Below, in pieces: positions 1-8,588 of a stretch of DNA of 64,000 bases. Origin of the DNA: Polynucleobacter sp. JS-JIR-5-A7 (GTDB taxonomy: Bacteria > Pseudomonadota > Gammaproteobacteria > Burkholderiales > Burkholderiaceae); NCBI RefSeq assembly GCF_018687935.1, contig NZ_CP061308.1, positions 862,048-926,047 on the forward strand, read 5' to 3'. Numbering within the stretch: position 1 is the stretch's first letter; every line of letters starts with the position of its first letter. The notes below the pieces were generated by a model that saw only the letters and a program-made list of their open reading frames with translations, did not search any database and was not told the origin of the DNA. The position numbers and the translations under genes are program-made.

Positions 1-156
1 AGTTACTTTAATTCCAAGACCATCATGCCAGCGTATTACCGTACCGATCATTTAAATCGAGTAGCTCCGAAATTTACGGGTCAGACTATCCTCAATGGAC
101 AAGAGATTGAGGATGTTGTGGCCTTTTTACTGACCTTAAATACCACTGTCCAATGA
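1..156 (+). CDS. soxX: SoxX, c-type cytochrome of thiosulfate oxidation (C-terminal fragment)
   Basis: Only the last 51 codons are in the window; the gene begins upstream. The visible part includes MPAYYR, then APKFTGQTILNGQEIEDVVAFL near the end, which matches the tail of SoxX, including the methionine region that serves as distal haem ligand in the family. SoxX pairs with SoxA as the periplasmic haem protein that couples thiosulfate to the SoxYZ carrier. The stop codon overlaps the soxY start (ATGA-type), so the genes are probably translationally coupled. The haem-binding CxxCH motif lies outside the window, so the call rests on the C-terminus and on the soxYZA context. Confidence 0.8.
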   Translation, partial: SYFNSKTIMPAYYRTDHLNRVAPKFTGQTILNGQEIEDVVAFLLTLNTTVQ

Positions 157-638
157 TGCGTAAAGATTTCATCGTTCAAAAGAGTCGGCGTGCTTGGCTT
201 AAGAAAATCCAAAAGCTTGCTTTTTTAACTCTCGGCGCTTGGTTTAGTCCCTTCACTGTATTTGCTAAACCTGAAGATGCAACGAAGGCGATTACAGAGA
301 TTACGGGTGGCAAGCCAGTAATCAATGGAAAAGTGAACTTGGTTATTCCCCCGCTCGTTGAGAACGGTAACTTGGTGGTACTCAAGGTGAGTGTTGAGAG
401 CCCCATGACGCCCAATGATTACGTAAAGGCAATTCATGTCATCGCTGAAGGTAATCCACTGCCCAATATCTTCACTGTCTACTTAACACCCCGTTCAGGT
501 TCTGCCAATATTACGACTCGTGTGCGTCTAGCAGATAGTCAAATTGTCAGAGCGATTGCGCAGATGAGTAATGGAAGTTTTTATCAAGGGCAAGCTGAGA
601 CCTTAGTTACTCTCTCTGCATGTACTGAAATGGTGTGA
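153..638 (+). CDS. soxY: SoxY, thiosulfate-oxidation sulfur carrier subunit (atypical C-terminus)
   Basis: SoxY carries sulfur intermediates covalently on a C-terminal cysteine in the periplasm, as a heterodimer with SoxZ. The protein starts with a Tat-type signal (SRRAWLK, residues 11-17, then a hydrophobic stretch ending in VFA), as expected for a protein exported folded, followed by the SoxY fold. Two ATGs (153 and 156) are possible starts; both overlap the soxX stop. Family members normally end in a GGCGG swinging arm. Here the chain ends SACTEMV, with a single Cys at about residue 157 in the equivalent place. The cysteine is kept but the glycines are not, and there are extra residues after it. 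The downstream DNA gives no sign of a frameshift. soxZ follows 9 bp later. Confidence 0.85.
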   Translation: MMRKDFIVQKSRRAWLKKIQKLAFLTLGAWFSPFTVFAKPEDATKAITEITGGKPVINGKVNLVIPPLVENGNLVVLKVSVESPMTPNDYVKAIHVIAEGNPLPNIFTVYLTPRSGSANITTRVRLADSQIVRAIAQMSNGSFYQGQAETLVTLSACTEMV

Positions 639-647
639 GGAAAGATT

Positions 648-977
648 ATGAGTAAAACTTCCCGTACCTCCATCTCTATGCCATCGAGCGCTAAGAAAGG
701 CTCAATCATCGAGATCCGTGCGATTGCCCAGCATGACATGGAATCAGGCTTTCGTTATACAGAAGGTGGTAAATTAATTCCACGTGACATCATTCGTGTC
801 TTTACCTGCACCTATAACAATGTCGAAGTCTTCAAAGCAGATTTTTATTCTGGCATCGGCGCTAACCCATTAATTATTTTCACTACGCTTGCTACGGAAA
901 CAGGCACTCTAGAATTTAAGTGGACTGGTGATGATGGATATGAGGCGGTAAATCAAGCGAATCTCACTGTTACATGA
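648..977 (+). CDS. soxZ: SoxZ, thiosulfate-oxidation sulfur carrier partner
   Basis: This 109-residue protein has the SoxZ pattern: an N-terminal strand leading to GSIIEIRAIAQHDMESG, then RDIIRVFTCTYNN and a C-terminal FKWTGDDG segment. It has no signal peptide, which fits the family, since SoxZ is exported with SoxY through the SoxY Tat signal. A good Shine-Dalgarno (GAGGAAAG) lies just before the ATG. Its stop overlaps the soxA start (ATGA). It probably forms the SoxYZ heterodimer that SoxAX and SoxB act on. Confidence 0.92.
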   Translation: MSKTSRTSISMPSSAKKGSIIEIRAIAQHDMESGFRYTEGGKLIPRDIIRVFTCTYNNVEVFKADFYSGIGANPLIIFTTLATETGTLEFKWTGDDGYEAVNQANLTVT

Positions 978-1750
978 AGCAGTGGCAGCTTCTATTCATT
1001 GGCTGTTTAATCTTTAGTGCACCGATTGTTTTGGCAGCAACGGATGCTGGAAAGCAAAAACTACAGTCAAGCTATGAGCTCATGTCTGCTGAAAATAAGG
1101 CTATGCAGGATGATCCCAGTCTAAACCCAGCGATGTTTTGGGTGGGTGATGGCGAAACTCTGTGGAATAAACCTTCTGCTCAAAACAACAAATCTTGTGC
1201 TAGTTGTCATGGGAATGTTCAGAAGTCAATGCGTGGCGTTGTAACAGCATTCCCGAAAATGATCAAAGGACGGTTGCAGACGCTCGAGGGTCAAATCAAT
1301 CAATGTAGAGTTGGTGCGCAGGGTGCTCCAGCACTTCCCTATGACAGTAAGGAGCTTCTATCGCTAACAGCCGTGATTGCAAATCAATCCAAAGGAATGC
1401 CAATTGCGATTAAAGAAACACCTGAAAATAAAGCAGCCATGCAAAAAGGGCGCCAATCTTTTTACGAGAGAATGGGTCAGTTAAATTTGTCCTGCGCCCA
1501 ATGTCATGAAGAGAGAGCTGGCTTGAAATTGGGCGGTAGTTTTATTCCCCAAGGTCATCCGAACGCTTATCCCATCTATCGCCTGGAGTGGCAAACCTTG
1601 GGTTCACTTCAGCGTCGCTTACGAAACTGCATGAGCGGTGTGAGGGCGCAGCAATACGAATATGGCTCGCCAGAAATGGCTCAACTTGAATTATTTCTGA
1701 TGTGGCGCGCGCGCGGTCTCCCTATGGAGTCCCCAGGGGTTAGACCTTAA
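974..1750 (+). CDS. soxA: SoxA, dihaem c-type cytochrome
   Basis: SoxA with SoxX oxidatively conjugates thiosulfate to the SoxY cysteine. The 258-residue chain has a Sec signal peptide (residues 1-21, ending VLA), two haem motifs CASCH (75-79) and CAQCH (174-178), and the conserved catalytic-cysteine region around Cys219 followed by YEYGSPEM. Having both CxxCH motifs places it with dihaem SoxA rather than the single-haem form. It overlaps soxZ by 4 bp and is the last gene of the operon: purU is convergent and its stop is immediately adjacent. No soxB follows, so soxB must be elsewhere or upstream. No terminator hairpin is visible between soxA and purU. Confidence 0.93.
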   Translation: MKQWQLLFIGCLIFSAPIVLAATDAGKQKLQSSYELMSAENKAMQDDPSLNPAMFWVGDGETLWNKPSAQNNKSCASCHGNVQKSMRGVVTAFPKMIKGRLQTLEGQINQCRVGAQGAPALPYDSKELLSLTAVIANQSKGMPIAIKETPENKAAMQKGRQSFYERMGQLNLSCAQCHEERAGLKLGGSFIPQGHPNAYPIYRLEWQTLGSLQRRLRNCMSGVRAQQYEYGSPEMAQLELFLMWRARGLPMESPGVRP

Positions 1751-2605
1751 TTAGTCAGAGAAAACGACAGAAGTAGTGCCGTTAATTAAAACCCGATCGT
1801 GCAAGTAATAGCGCAGAGCGCGTGAGAGAACTGTGCGCTCTAAATCACGTCCTTTGCGTACTAAATCATCTGGCGTATCGCCATGAGTAACGCGAGTCAC
1901 GTCTTGTTCAATAATAGGACCCTCATCTAAATCGCTCGTAACAAAATGTGAGGTCGCCCCAATTAACTTAATACCGCGGGCATGGGCTTGATGATAGGGC
2001 TTAGCACCTTTAAAGCTAGGCAGGAAAGAGTGGTGTACGTTAATGCAACGCCCTGATAATTTGGTAGACAAGTCATCCGACAAGATTTGCATATAGCGCG
2101 CCAAAATGACCATATCTACTTTAGAGTCAGCCATGATTTGTAAAAGCTTGGCTTCTTGCGCTGGCTTAGTTTCTGGCGTTACTGGCAAGTGATAAAAAGG
2201 AATGTCTGCAAAATCAATGCTGGCATAAACCTCTTGAGGATGATTAGAGACAATGCCGCAGATGATCATTGGTAATTCACCAATCCGCCAGCGATACAGC
2301 AGATCAACTAGGCAGTGATCCAATTTAGAGGCCATGATCAATACCCGCTTCAAGTCTTTCACCGCGCGCAGATTCCAGGTGAGCTCAAAACGTTTTGCAA
2401 TCTCCGAAAAACCAAAGCGCAAGGTATTGCCATCAGTCGGGCAGCTAAAGCTCACGCGCATGAAAAATCGTTTGGAAGCCTTATCGTCAAATTGCTGGGC
2501 TTCCTCAATATCACCGCCTGTCTGAAATATATAAGTTGAAACTGCAGCTACGATGCCAGGTTTATTAGGACAGGTAAGGGTGAGGTAATAGTTTTCTATA
2601 GTCAT
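1751..2605 (-). CDS. purU: Formyltetrahydrofolate deformylase
   Basis: PurU hydrolyses 10-formyl-THF to THF and formate, balancing one-carbon pools and supplying formate. The 284 residues show the two-domain layout: an N-terminal ACT-like domain (CPNKPGIVAAVSTYI) and a C-terminal formyltransferase-like domain with HHSFLPSFKGAKPYHQA and GATSHFVTSDLDEGPI, which contain the usual Asn/His/Asp catalytic region. Length and start are typical. The gene is on its own strand, convergent with soxA. A formate dehydrogenase lies 13 kb away in the same window and could use the formate, but that link is only inference. Confidence 0.93.
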   Translation of the reverse strand: MTIENYYLTLTCPNKPGIVAAVSTYIFQTGGDIEEAQQFDDKASKRFFMRVSFSCPTDGNTLRFGFSEIAKRFELTWNLRAVKDLKRVLIMASKLDHCLVDLLYRWRIGELPMIICGIVSNHPQEVYASIDFADIPFYHLPVTPETKPAQEAKLLQIMADSKVDMVILARYMQILSDDLSTKLSGRCINVHHSFLPSFKGAKPYHQAHARGIKLIGATSHFVTSDLDEGPIIEQDVTRVTHGDTPDDLVRKGRDLERTVLSRALRYYLHDRVLINGTTSVVFSD

Positions 2606-2675
2606 TACTTAAATCATTCATATTGCTGGTAATCCACCATTTTAGTCTGTGATGGCCGGTATTTAGATAATGCGA

Positions 2676-3038
2676 TTACTGTTTGGCAGTCTCTTTAATC
2701 TTTTCTTGGGGACCTAGTAGCGGACTACTGTTATCAATAATCTTGGGCAGAACTACCTCTTCACAGATGGGCTTAGGTCCTACTATATTCATAAAGTTAC
2801 ATTCTTTTTTAGTGGCTGCAGAGGCAGCATGTTCTAAAGGGGATTTACCGGTAGTGGCGGTAGAGGCAATACTGGTTGCCGTTACTGGGTTTGCTACTGC
2901 AGCACTTGTTACTGCACCACCTGCTGAACTAGCTGCGGCAGTTCCGGTGCTACCGAGAGCAGCTAAGGGAGCCGCACATCCTTGCAGTAAAGCAAGGTTA
3001 AGAGATAAACAAATCCAAATCCAGGGCTGTGATGACAT
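2676..3038 (-). CDS. Small hypothetical lipoprotein
   Basis: The 120-residue chain starts with a hydrophobic signal ending in LLQGC (Cys about residue 21), a clear lipobox, so it should be lipid-anchored. An Ala/Ser/Thr/Gly-rich low-complexity stretch follows (about 24-75), then a short region with two Cys (KKECNFM and PKPICEE) that could form a disulfide. I recognise no domain. It lies 11 bp downstream of the adhesin-E-like gene on the same strand and may be cotranscribed. Confidence 0.6.
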   Translation of the reverse strand: MSSQPWIWICLSLNLALLQGCAAPLAALGSTGTAAASSAGGAVTSAAVANPVTATSIASTATTGKSPLEHAASAATKKECNFMNIVGPKPICEEVVLPKIIDNSSPLLGPQEKIKETAKQ

Positions 3039-3049
3039 TCAAGAGGGAG

Positions 3050-3457
3050 TTACTTTGCCTTGCACACAGAATTAAATACGCCTGCCGTCCAAGTTTCACT
3101 TAATACGGGCTCAAACTTGCTATCGGGCGTATTGTTATCGGATACCACTTTACCCGTCCCTTTGCTACCAGAAAATTCTTTAAAAGCGATTGGGCGATAA
3201 CTCACCGTAGGACAGTCATATTCATTCAGACCAATGATGGAACTGACGGGTTGCTTATTGTTTGGATTAACGCCAGGCTTCTTGAAATCTAACATCGACA
3301 GGATTTGTGTTTTTTCACCCTGAGTCTGAACAGTTTCCAGATCTACATACACCACCATTAATTCATTTGCACCCAATTCTTTCCAAGCAGCATTGGCATT
3401 GCTATGAGCACATAGGAGGGTTGAAGCGGTGATGCTAGCAAGTAGAATTTTTTTCAT
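3050..3457 (-). CDS. Exported protein, surface-adhesin E-like
   Basis: The 135-residue protein has a Sec signal peptide (MKKILLASITASTLLCAHSN, cleavage near NANA-AW). The mature part begins WKELG and has the pattern of a short beta-rich domain (VYVDLETV, LDFKKP, EYDCPTVSYRP, ending with a Cys close to the C-terminus) seen in the surface-adhesin protein E family of small exported proteins. The two cysteines (in EYDCPT and NSVCKAK) probably form a disulfide. The family label is from memory and the function in this organism is unknown. The gene precedes the lipoprotein gene. Confidence 0.6.
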   Translation of the reverse strand: MKKILLASITASTLLCAHSNANAAWKELGANELMVVYVDLETVQTQGEKTQILSMLDFKKPGVNPNNKQPVSSIIGLNEYDCPTVSYRPIAFKEFSGSKGTGKVVSDNNTPDSKFEPVLSETWTAGVFNSVCKAK

Positions 3458-3523
3458 TGGATGTCTTTCAAAAAGAGCTTTCAGGTGCTTTGGAATATTT
3501 TATACGCCTCATGACTTATGCAA

Positions 3524-5983
3524 TCACTTATTGTTGAGCTCCAGCGTACGTTTACTGGTTTCAGGTTTCATTTGCAAAGGGAGGTATTCATTCTTAGCCC
3601 ACAGCGGGTTCATATTGCGATACAGCTTGCTCTGGACCCATCCAGATTGGCCTGCCTGATAGATAAATAGCGATTTTTCAAGATCAGAAAAGTCGTAAAT
3701 GGCTCGCAGGCTTGGAGCTTGCAAGGTTTGATAGGGATTGTTTGAGCGTAATAATTCTAATCTGCCGACGTTAATTGAATTACTGTCCCCTGGAAATGGT
3801 GTTTCTATATTAAATAACTTACCAAGAACGGGAATTTTGCTCAAGGGTCGATGCTCTGAGATAGCAATATGCGCTTTGCCCCATGACCATTTTTTGAGAT
3901 CATTGCCATATTGATTGCTGAGATAGTCAAGTGCTTTGTTAAAGGCGTCATTGGAAGACTCAAGGCAGGTTTCGATCACGTCTGTTTTTAGATTGTCACA
4001 CCATGGGCTATTGGGGTTCTGAACTTGGGAAATTAAGGCGCCTCGATAATTGCGCTCACCATAATTTTCAGAGAATAAATAGCTCAATCGAGAAAAGAGA
4101 TTGCGTGTTAATTGATCAGCCCAGGCATTGAATATGAGTGCGGCAGCACTATCTACTCGCATGTCACCATGAAAGTCTTTTGAGATCTCCAATGCTTGTG
4201 CTGCCAATGGATGAGTTGGCGCGCTAGATTTAAATAGCTCTAAGAGTGGTGTGGCACCCAAAGAAACAGTATCCGTCTGCATTGTTTTCATGTAATCAGC
4301 ATCATGCAAATTGCGTGCTTTAATTAAATCTACAATGCGGTCATAACGTGCCGATAAATCCCAATCAGCTGTTAAGGGGTTTGGATCATTGGCGGCAATG
4401 ATCCGTTGATTGGCTGTCGCTATCCAACCTTGTTCTGGATTATTGCTGGCGGGTAACTGTTCAAAAGGTACGTAGCCATTCCAGTCATGCTGTTTTTCCC
4501 ATCCCGGGGCTGGAGCAACGCCATATAGACCTTGATGTAATAGGCGCTTTGGAGCAATGCCAGCCGCTTGGTAGGCAATATTGCCATCGCTATCCGCCAT
4601 CACTACGTTTTGCATGGGCGCATAATTTTTACGTAGTGCTTGCTTAAAAGCATCTATATCTTTAGCGCGATTTATTTCCAATAAACCAGCGACCGATTGA
4701 TTTTCAATGTCGAGAGCAGTCCAACGTAATGCCAGGGCATAGCGACTGGTATCAATGGCGCGTTTAGCCCGTGCATATGAATCAGAAATCACTGGACCAT
4801 GACGGGTCTCTTTCACAATGAAATGGAGGGGTGGCGCACCTTTGATATCAATAATCTCTTGACGAACTTTAAATGGTAGCAAGCCATCAGGTCCGCGATA
4901 CATGCCAGGATTTTTTTCATCGATCTGCTCAATATACAAATCTTGTACGTCGGGATTAGTGTTTGTAAAACTCCAAGCAAATTTATCGGTCCTCCCTAAA
5001 ACTACCGCCGGAATTCCAGGCAGGGTTGCGCCCAGGACATTTAAGCCGGGGGCGTCTAAATGGGCAAAGTACCAAATGGCAGGTGCTGATAAGCCTAAAT
5101 GGGGGTCATTTGCTAATAATGGTTTGCCACTGGCAGTGAGTTTGCCGCTAAGAGCCCAGTTGTTTGAGCCAACACCATCTTTCCCTCCCATTAGGTCAAC
5201 ATGACTTAACTCTGTTGCTGGAAGATTTTTAGATCTACTGTTGATGGGTCCAGCCTTGGGGTTAAAGACCTTAAGGTCCTGATAGATCTTGGCAAAATCC
5301 ATATTGGTCACAGGCTCACCAACTTCAAATGGTGGCATGACCTCCCAAATCTGTTTAGTCGTCAAAAATTGAGATAGCTCGAGCCTTTGTAATTCTTTAT
5401 GCCAGTTGCCTCCAAGATCGTAGGCCATCATCAGCATCCAGGCGACACTATCGGTCGGAGACCAGTGACCTGGCTTAGAACCAGTTAAGTAGTACTCCAC
5501 TGGCAGTACCCAGCCAAGTTGTGTATTGCCAGCATTGACACCATCAGCATAGGCTTGCAGTAAGCGCTTTGCGGTGACTGGGTATTTATCGAATTGCTGT
5601 TCAGCAGCGTGCTTGACTCCAAGTGTGCGAATGAATCGATCAATGCTGACAGTTTCGCTACCTAAGATTTCAGAGAGGCGCCCACTGGCGATGCGACGAT
5701 TCATTTCCATTTGCCACGACCGCTCGGTAGCATGTAAATATCCTAGAGCAAATAGCGCATCGGATTGACTATTGGCTTTGATATGAGGAATATCCGCCTC
5801 ATCAAAAGTGATCACCACGCCATCCCCAAGACTCTTAATGACACGTTTACCCGATGGATTCGATTGTGCGAGATAAAGGTAACTGAGCGTGATGGCTAAA
5901 ACGATCAGTAGGACGGTTCCAAGCGTCCACAGAATAGGGCGCAAGAATCGACGTGGTCCGGTTGAATTACCAATGGGCTTCAT
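3524..5983 (-). CDS. Penicillin acylase family Ntn hydrolase
   Basis: This 819-residue protein belongs to the N-terminal-nucleophile hydrolases that cleave amide bonds, including penicillin acylases and acyl-homoserine lactone acylases. It has an N-terminal membrane or signal segment (about 15-37), an alpha-chain region (DEADIPHI, GYLHATERSWQMEMNRR), and the processing site before Ser273 (GVGSNNWALSG), which would become the N-terminal nucleophile of the beta chain after self-cleavage. An ANDPHLGL motif and a later Asn-containing ATANQRI segment match the family. The true substrate cannot be told from sequence; quorum-signal or acyl-amide cleavage are possibilities. It ends 66 bp before the adhesin-E-like gene. 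Confidence 0.88.
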   Translation of the reverse strand: MKPIGNSTGPRRFLRPILWTLGTVLLIVLAITLSYLYLAQSNPSGKRVIKSLGDGVVITFDEADIPHIKANSQSDALFALGYLHATERSWQMEMNRRIASGRLSEILGSETVSIDRFIRTLGVKHAAEQQFDKYPVTAKRLLQAYADGVNAGNTQLGWVLPVEYYLTGSKPGHWSPTDSVAWMLMMAYDLGGNWHKELQRLELSQFLTTKQIWEVMPPFEVGEPVTNMDFAKIYQDLKVFNPKAGPINSRSKNLPATELSHVDLMGGKDGVGSNNWALSGKLTASGKPLLANDPHLGLSAPAIWYFAHLDAPGLNVLGATLPGIPAVVLGRTDKFAWSFTNTNPDVQDLYIEQIDEKNPGMYRGPDGLLPFKVRQEIIDIKGAPPLHFIVKETRHGPVISDSYARAKRAIDTSRYALALRWTALDIENQSVAGLLEINRAKDIDAFKQALRKNYAPMQNVVMADSDGNIAYQAAGIAPKRLLHQGLYGVAPAPGWEKQHDWNGYVPFEQLPASNNPEQGWIATANQRIIAANDPNPLTADWDLSARYDRIVDLIKARNLHDADYMKTMQTDTVSLGATPLLELFKSSAPTHPLAAQALEISKDFHGDMRVDSAAALIFNAWADQLTRNLFSRLSYLFSENYGERNYRGALISQVQNPNSPWCDNLKTDVIETCLESSNDAFNKALDYLSNQYGNDLKKWSWGKAHIAISEHRPLSKIPVLGKLFNIETPFPGDSNSINVGRLELLRSNNPYQTLQAPSLRAIYDFSDLEKSLFIYQAGQSGWVQSKLYRNMNPLWAKNEYLPLQMKPETSKRTLELNNK

Positions 5984-6118
5984 TTAGATATTTTAGTATT
6001 TTTGGGGTGGGCTGCCCTTAGTCTTCAGCGATATGGGCTTCCCAAGGGCATTTAGGGTGTACATGCTAAAATTTCGTTTGTCTTGATTTATATAGCGCGG
6101 CAGTGACTGCTAGTGCGA

Positions 6119-6207
6119 GCCCGAGTGGTGAAATCGGTAGACACAGCAGATTTAAAATCTGCCGACTCAAAAAAGTCGTGCCGGTTCGATTCCGGCCTCG
6201 GGCACCA
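6119..6207 (+). tRNA. tRNA-Leu (anticodon UAA)
   Basis: An 89-nt class II tRNA with CCA encoded. The acceptor stem GCCCGAG pairs with CTCGGGC, the anticodon stem is GCAGA/TCTGC, and the loop TTTAAAA gives anticodon TAA. There is a long variable arm (GACTC/AAAGTC region) and a GGTTCGATTCC T-loop. It reads UUA/UUG leucine codons. No terminator hairpin is visible downstream. Confidence 0.96.
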
Positions 6208-6305
6208 ATCGTCTTCAGTTCTTATTTCAAAGGGCAATCACTATTTTGCTTCGCACGCCTAAATTTGATCAAGATGTTGGCTTTGTACCCATAGATAGCA
6301 TCAAC

Positions 6306-6773
6306 ATGAATTTACTCAAACTCCTACTGTGCTTTTGCCTGACTTTTTCATCTTTCACTGCATGGGGTGTTGATGTTCTGGAATTTCATTGCAAACGTTC
6401 AGAAAAAGGATATACAGAAGAGTATGAGATGAAGATCACTCTTGCATCCGGTGCTCAAAAAGCAAGAGTATTTCTAGATGATCGTGACCTAGATCAGTCG
6501 GACGCGTATGGCAAGCAAGTGGTAAAGAGTGTGACTCTAGCTCGCCCCAATATTTTTATATTGATCGAAGCCAATTTCGAGCCAGAAAATCTGATGGGCG
6601 TAGCTTACTCTGCTGGAACGGTCTCTACACACATGACGCTTGACCCAGTCACTGGCAAGTTAAAGAAGGTGGAGAAAATTCAGGGTGGGATCTTGGGTGA
6701 GACGATGGGCGATGGCACTTACATTACCGAAGAAACATGCTTGCCTTCTAAGATGCCCTATAAGTCAAAATAG
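6306..6773 (+). CDS. Exported hypothetical protein
   Basis: An upstream TTG at 6246 keeps the frame open, but the ATG at 6306 is the better start because it begins directly with a signal peptide (MNLLKLLLCFCLTFSSF, cleavage near AWG-VD). The mature protein is about 135 residues and has one Cys near each end (EFHCKRS and EETCLPS), which could form a disulfide. Its beta-strand-like character (ITLASGAQKARVFLDD, NIFILIEANF) suggests a small beta-fold periplasmic protein. I do not recognise the family. It is convergent with exbD. Confidence 0.65.
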   Translation: MNLLKLLLCFCLTFSSFTAWGVDVLEFHCKRSEKGYTEEYEMKITLASGAQKARVFLDDRDLDQSDAYGKQVVKSVTLARPNIFILIEANFEPENLMGVAYSAGTVSTHMTLDPVTGKLKKVEKIQGGILGETMGDGTYITEETCLPSKMPYKSK

Positions 6774-6787
6774 AATCGCAATAAAGT

Positions 6788-7201
6788 TTAATCAGGCTCA
6801 GTCACAAATCCTAGCTTAGTCAGGCCAGCGCGACGCGAAGCCGCCAGGACTTGAGCAACATATTCATATTTCACGGATTTATCAGCCCGCAAATTAATCT
6901 CTGGTTGGGGATTTTTCTGTGCTGCCTTCTCGGCATAGCCATCAAATGTCTTTAAATCAATCGGTGTGCTATTCCAGAAGATTTGACCCTTGGCATCAAT
7001 GCTGAGCTGAACGGACTCAGGTTTGATTTCATTGCGAACACTATTGGCTTTGGGTAATTCAACTTTGACTGCTTGCTGAATCACGGGCAGGGTGATGATA
7101 AAAATAATCAGTAACACCAACATGACGTCTACCATCGGCGTCATGTTGATTTCCGCCATGATGGCGTCTTCGTTCTGATCGTCTGACATATGGAAAGACA
7201 T
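6788..7201 (-). CDS. exbD: ExbD/TolR-type biopolymer transport protein
   Basis: ExbD is the small subunit of the inner-membrane proton-driven motor that energises TonB. The 137 residues have a short cytoplasmic N-terminus, one transmembrane helix (about 24-43) with the essential Asp25 (MTPMVDVMLVLL), and a periplasmic domain ending in the family tail. It follows exbB by 2 bp and is the last gene of the leftward fum-murI-tonB-exbB-exbD run. A second in-frame Met at residue 5 could be the real start. The tonB neighbour favours ExbD over TolR. Confidence 0.88.
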   Translation of the reverse strand: MSFHMSDDQNEDAIMAEINMTPMVDVMLVLLIIFIITLPVIQQAVKVELPKANSVRNEIKPESVQLSIDAKGQIFWNSTPIDLKTFDGYAEKAAQKNPQPEINLRADKSVKYEYVAQVLAASRRAGLTKLGFVTEPD

Positions 7202-7203
7202 AC

Positions 7204-7896
7204 TTATTCTCCAGACTTCACACGTGCACCAGTCACAAAATAGGCAAGCAAGTCATTACCAAAGCGATTGAGCTCTGCAACCAGTAATTTATTAGCGCGA
7301 TTAATCGCGTTAAATCCGAGTACCGCAGGGATAGCCACTGCAAGGCCTAAGGCAGTCATGATCAAGGCTTCCCCGATTGGTCCTGCTACTTGATCGATTT
7401 GCGCGCTCCCTGAGCTGCTAATGGAGATCAGTGCATGATAGATGCCCCAGACGGTACCGAATAAACCAATAAAAGGGGCAACTGCTCCAGTTGATCCTAA
7501 AAAAGTGAGACCTTTCTGAAGACTGGCAGCTATATTATCAATGCCATTCTTAATGCTTCTAGCCATCCACTCTGAATAATTCAAAGTTTGCAAAAGCTCA
7601 CGGCGATCACTCGATTGACTCTGATGGTGAATGGAAGCATCAGTAGCTGATTTAGCAATCTGATAGTAAGGGTTCATGCTCGGATTGCTAAAGGATTGCA
7701 GTCCTTGTTCATAGGAGCTTGCATGCCAGAACTGATCAAGCTCAGGTCTCAATTTGCGCAGGTTGCGCAGTTCCCAAAAGCGGGTGAGCAAGATCACCCA
7801 AGTCACGATTGAGCAAGTGAGCAACACAATCGCCACAAAGCGAGTGATGGCATCGCCCTCAAGCCATAGATTTGCAATTCCAAATGGTGTATTCAT
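7204..7896 (-). CDS. exbB: ExbB/TolQ-type motor subunit (MotA family)
   Basis: ExbB forms the oligomeric channel part of the TonB motor. The 230 residues contain three hydrophobic segments (about 17-37, 130-155 and 170-195) and the family-typical block GLTFLGSTGAVAPFIGLFGTVWGI followed by GPIGEALIMTALGLAVAIPAVLGFN. The gene sits between tonB (5 bp upstream) and exbD (2 bp downstream), so translation is probably coupled. Proton motive force drives it, and TonB-dependent outer-membrane uptake of siderophores or vitamins is the likely use. No TonB-dependent receptor lies in this window. Confidence 0.9.
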   Translation of the reverse strand: MNTPFGIANLWLEGDAITRFVAIVLLTCSIVTWVILLTRFWELRNLRKLRPELDQFWHASSYEQGLQSFSNPSMNPYYQIAKSATDASIHHQSQSSDRRELLQTLNYSEWMARSIKNGIDNIAASLQKGLTFLGSTGAVAPFIGLFGTVWGIYHALISISSSGSAQIDQVAGPIGEALIMTALGLAVAIPAVLGFNAINRANKLLVAELNRFGNDLLAYFVTGARVKSGE

Positions 7897-7901
7897 AGTC
7901 C

Positions 7902-8588
7902 TTAATTCTTGAGATTAAATTTAATTAAAAGATTAGTAGAAATTCTTTGGGGTGAGCCATTGACTAAAAAAGGTTTAAACCGGTAACGTCTGCCAATATC
8001 GGTTGCCGCACGGTCCAGTCTGGGAAAAGCGCTTGATTGCAATATAGCAACATCTTCTACTTCTCCCGCCTCAGAAATAATTAATCGGACAACTACGGTA
8101 CCTTGTTCACCAGATCGTTTGGAGAACGAAGGGTAATAAGCATCAGCATCAGGTTGATATACAACGACCAGTTTACCAATGTCCGTCTGTATGGGCGTGC
8201 CGCTAGCACCCCCTGTCGTAGAAGGGGCAACAGCCGCATTTTGCATCTGGGCTTCACTCTTGGTTTGCTGCTGAGTTTGTTGGCTAGTGTTCTGAGTCTG
8301 TGGAGGCGTTGGTTTTTGTGATGATTTATCCTCCACAGTTTTTTTCTTAGGCTCTTCCTTGGGTTTGGGTGGCGGTGTAGCAGGAGCTTGCTGACTTTTA
8401 TTGGCAGCGGTATCAGGGCTGACTAAATTAGCCATGACCCGTGCATCATCCATTTTGGGCGGACGTGATGAAAAATGTAAAAACTCTAAAGCCGGCAGGG
8501 CATGCAATAGCAGCACGATGCCAATAATGATGCGTTCCGTTTTTGTAAACGGAAGACGTGCATCGATCTTCTCCAAAAAAGTGCTCAT
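7902..8588 (-). CDS. tonB: TonB energy-transducing protein
   Basis: The 228-residue chain has an N-terminal transmembrane anchor (about 20-38), a Pro/Lys/Gln-rich periplasm-spanning linker (about 65-125: PPPKPKEEPKKK, PTPPQTQNTSQQTQQQ) and a C-terminal TonB domain (YYPSFSKRSGEQGTVVVRLIISEAGEVEDVAI to the end). It transmits proton-motive energy to outer-membrane receptors. Its start overlaps the murI stop (ATGA), tying it to the leftward operon. The linker is shorter in Pro-Lys repeats than E. coli TonB but the overall plan is normal. Confidence 0.88.
   Translation of the reverse strand: MSTFLEKIDARLPFTKTERIIIGIVLLLHALPALEFLHFSSRPPKMDDARVMANLVSPDTAANKSQQAPATPPPKPKEEPKKKTVEDKSSQKPTPPQTQNTSQQTQQQTKSEAQMQNAAVAPSTTGGASGTPIQTDIGKLVVVYQPDADAYYPSFSKRSGEQGTVVVRLIISEAGEVEDVAILQSSAFPRLDRAATDIGRRYRFKPFLVNGSPQRISTNLLIKFNLKN

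Noticed and set aside
6246..6305. An upstream TTG start for the exported hypothetical protein
   Set aside because: The extra 20 residues come before the signal peptide and would disrupt export; ATG at 6306 is better.
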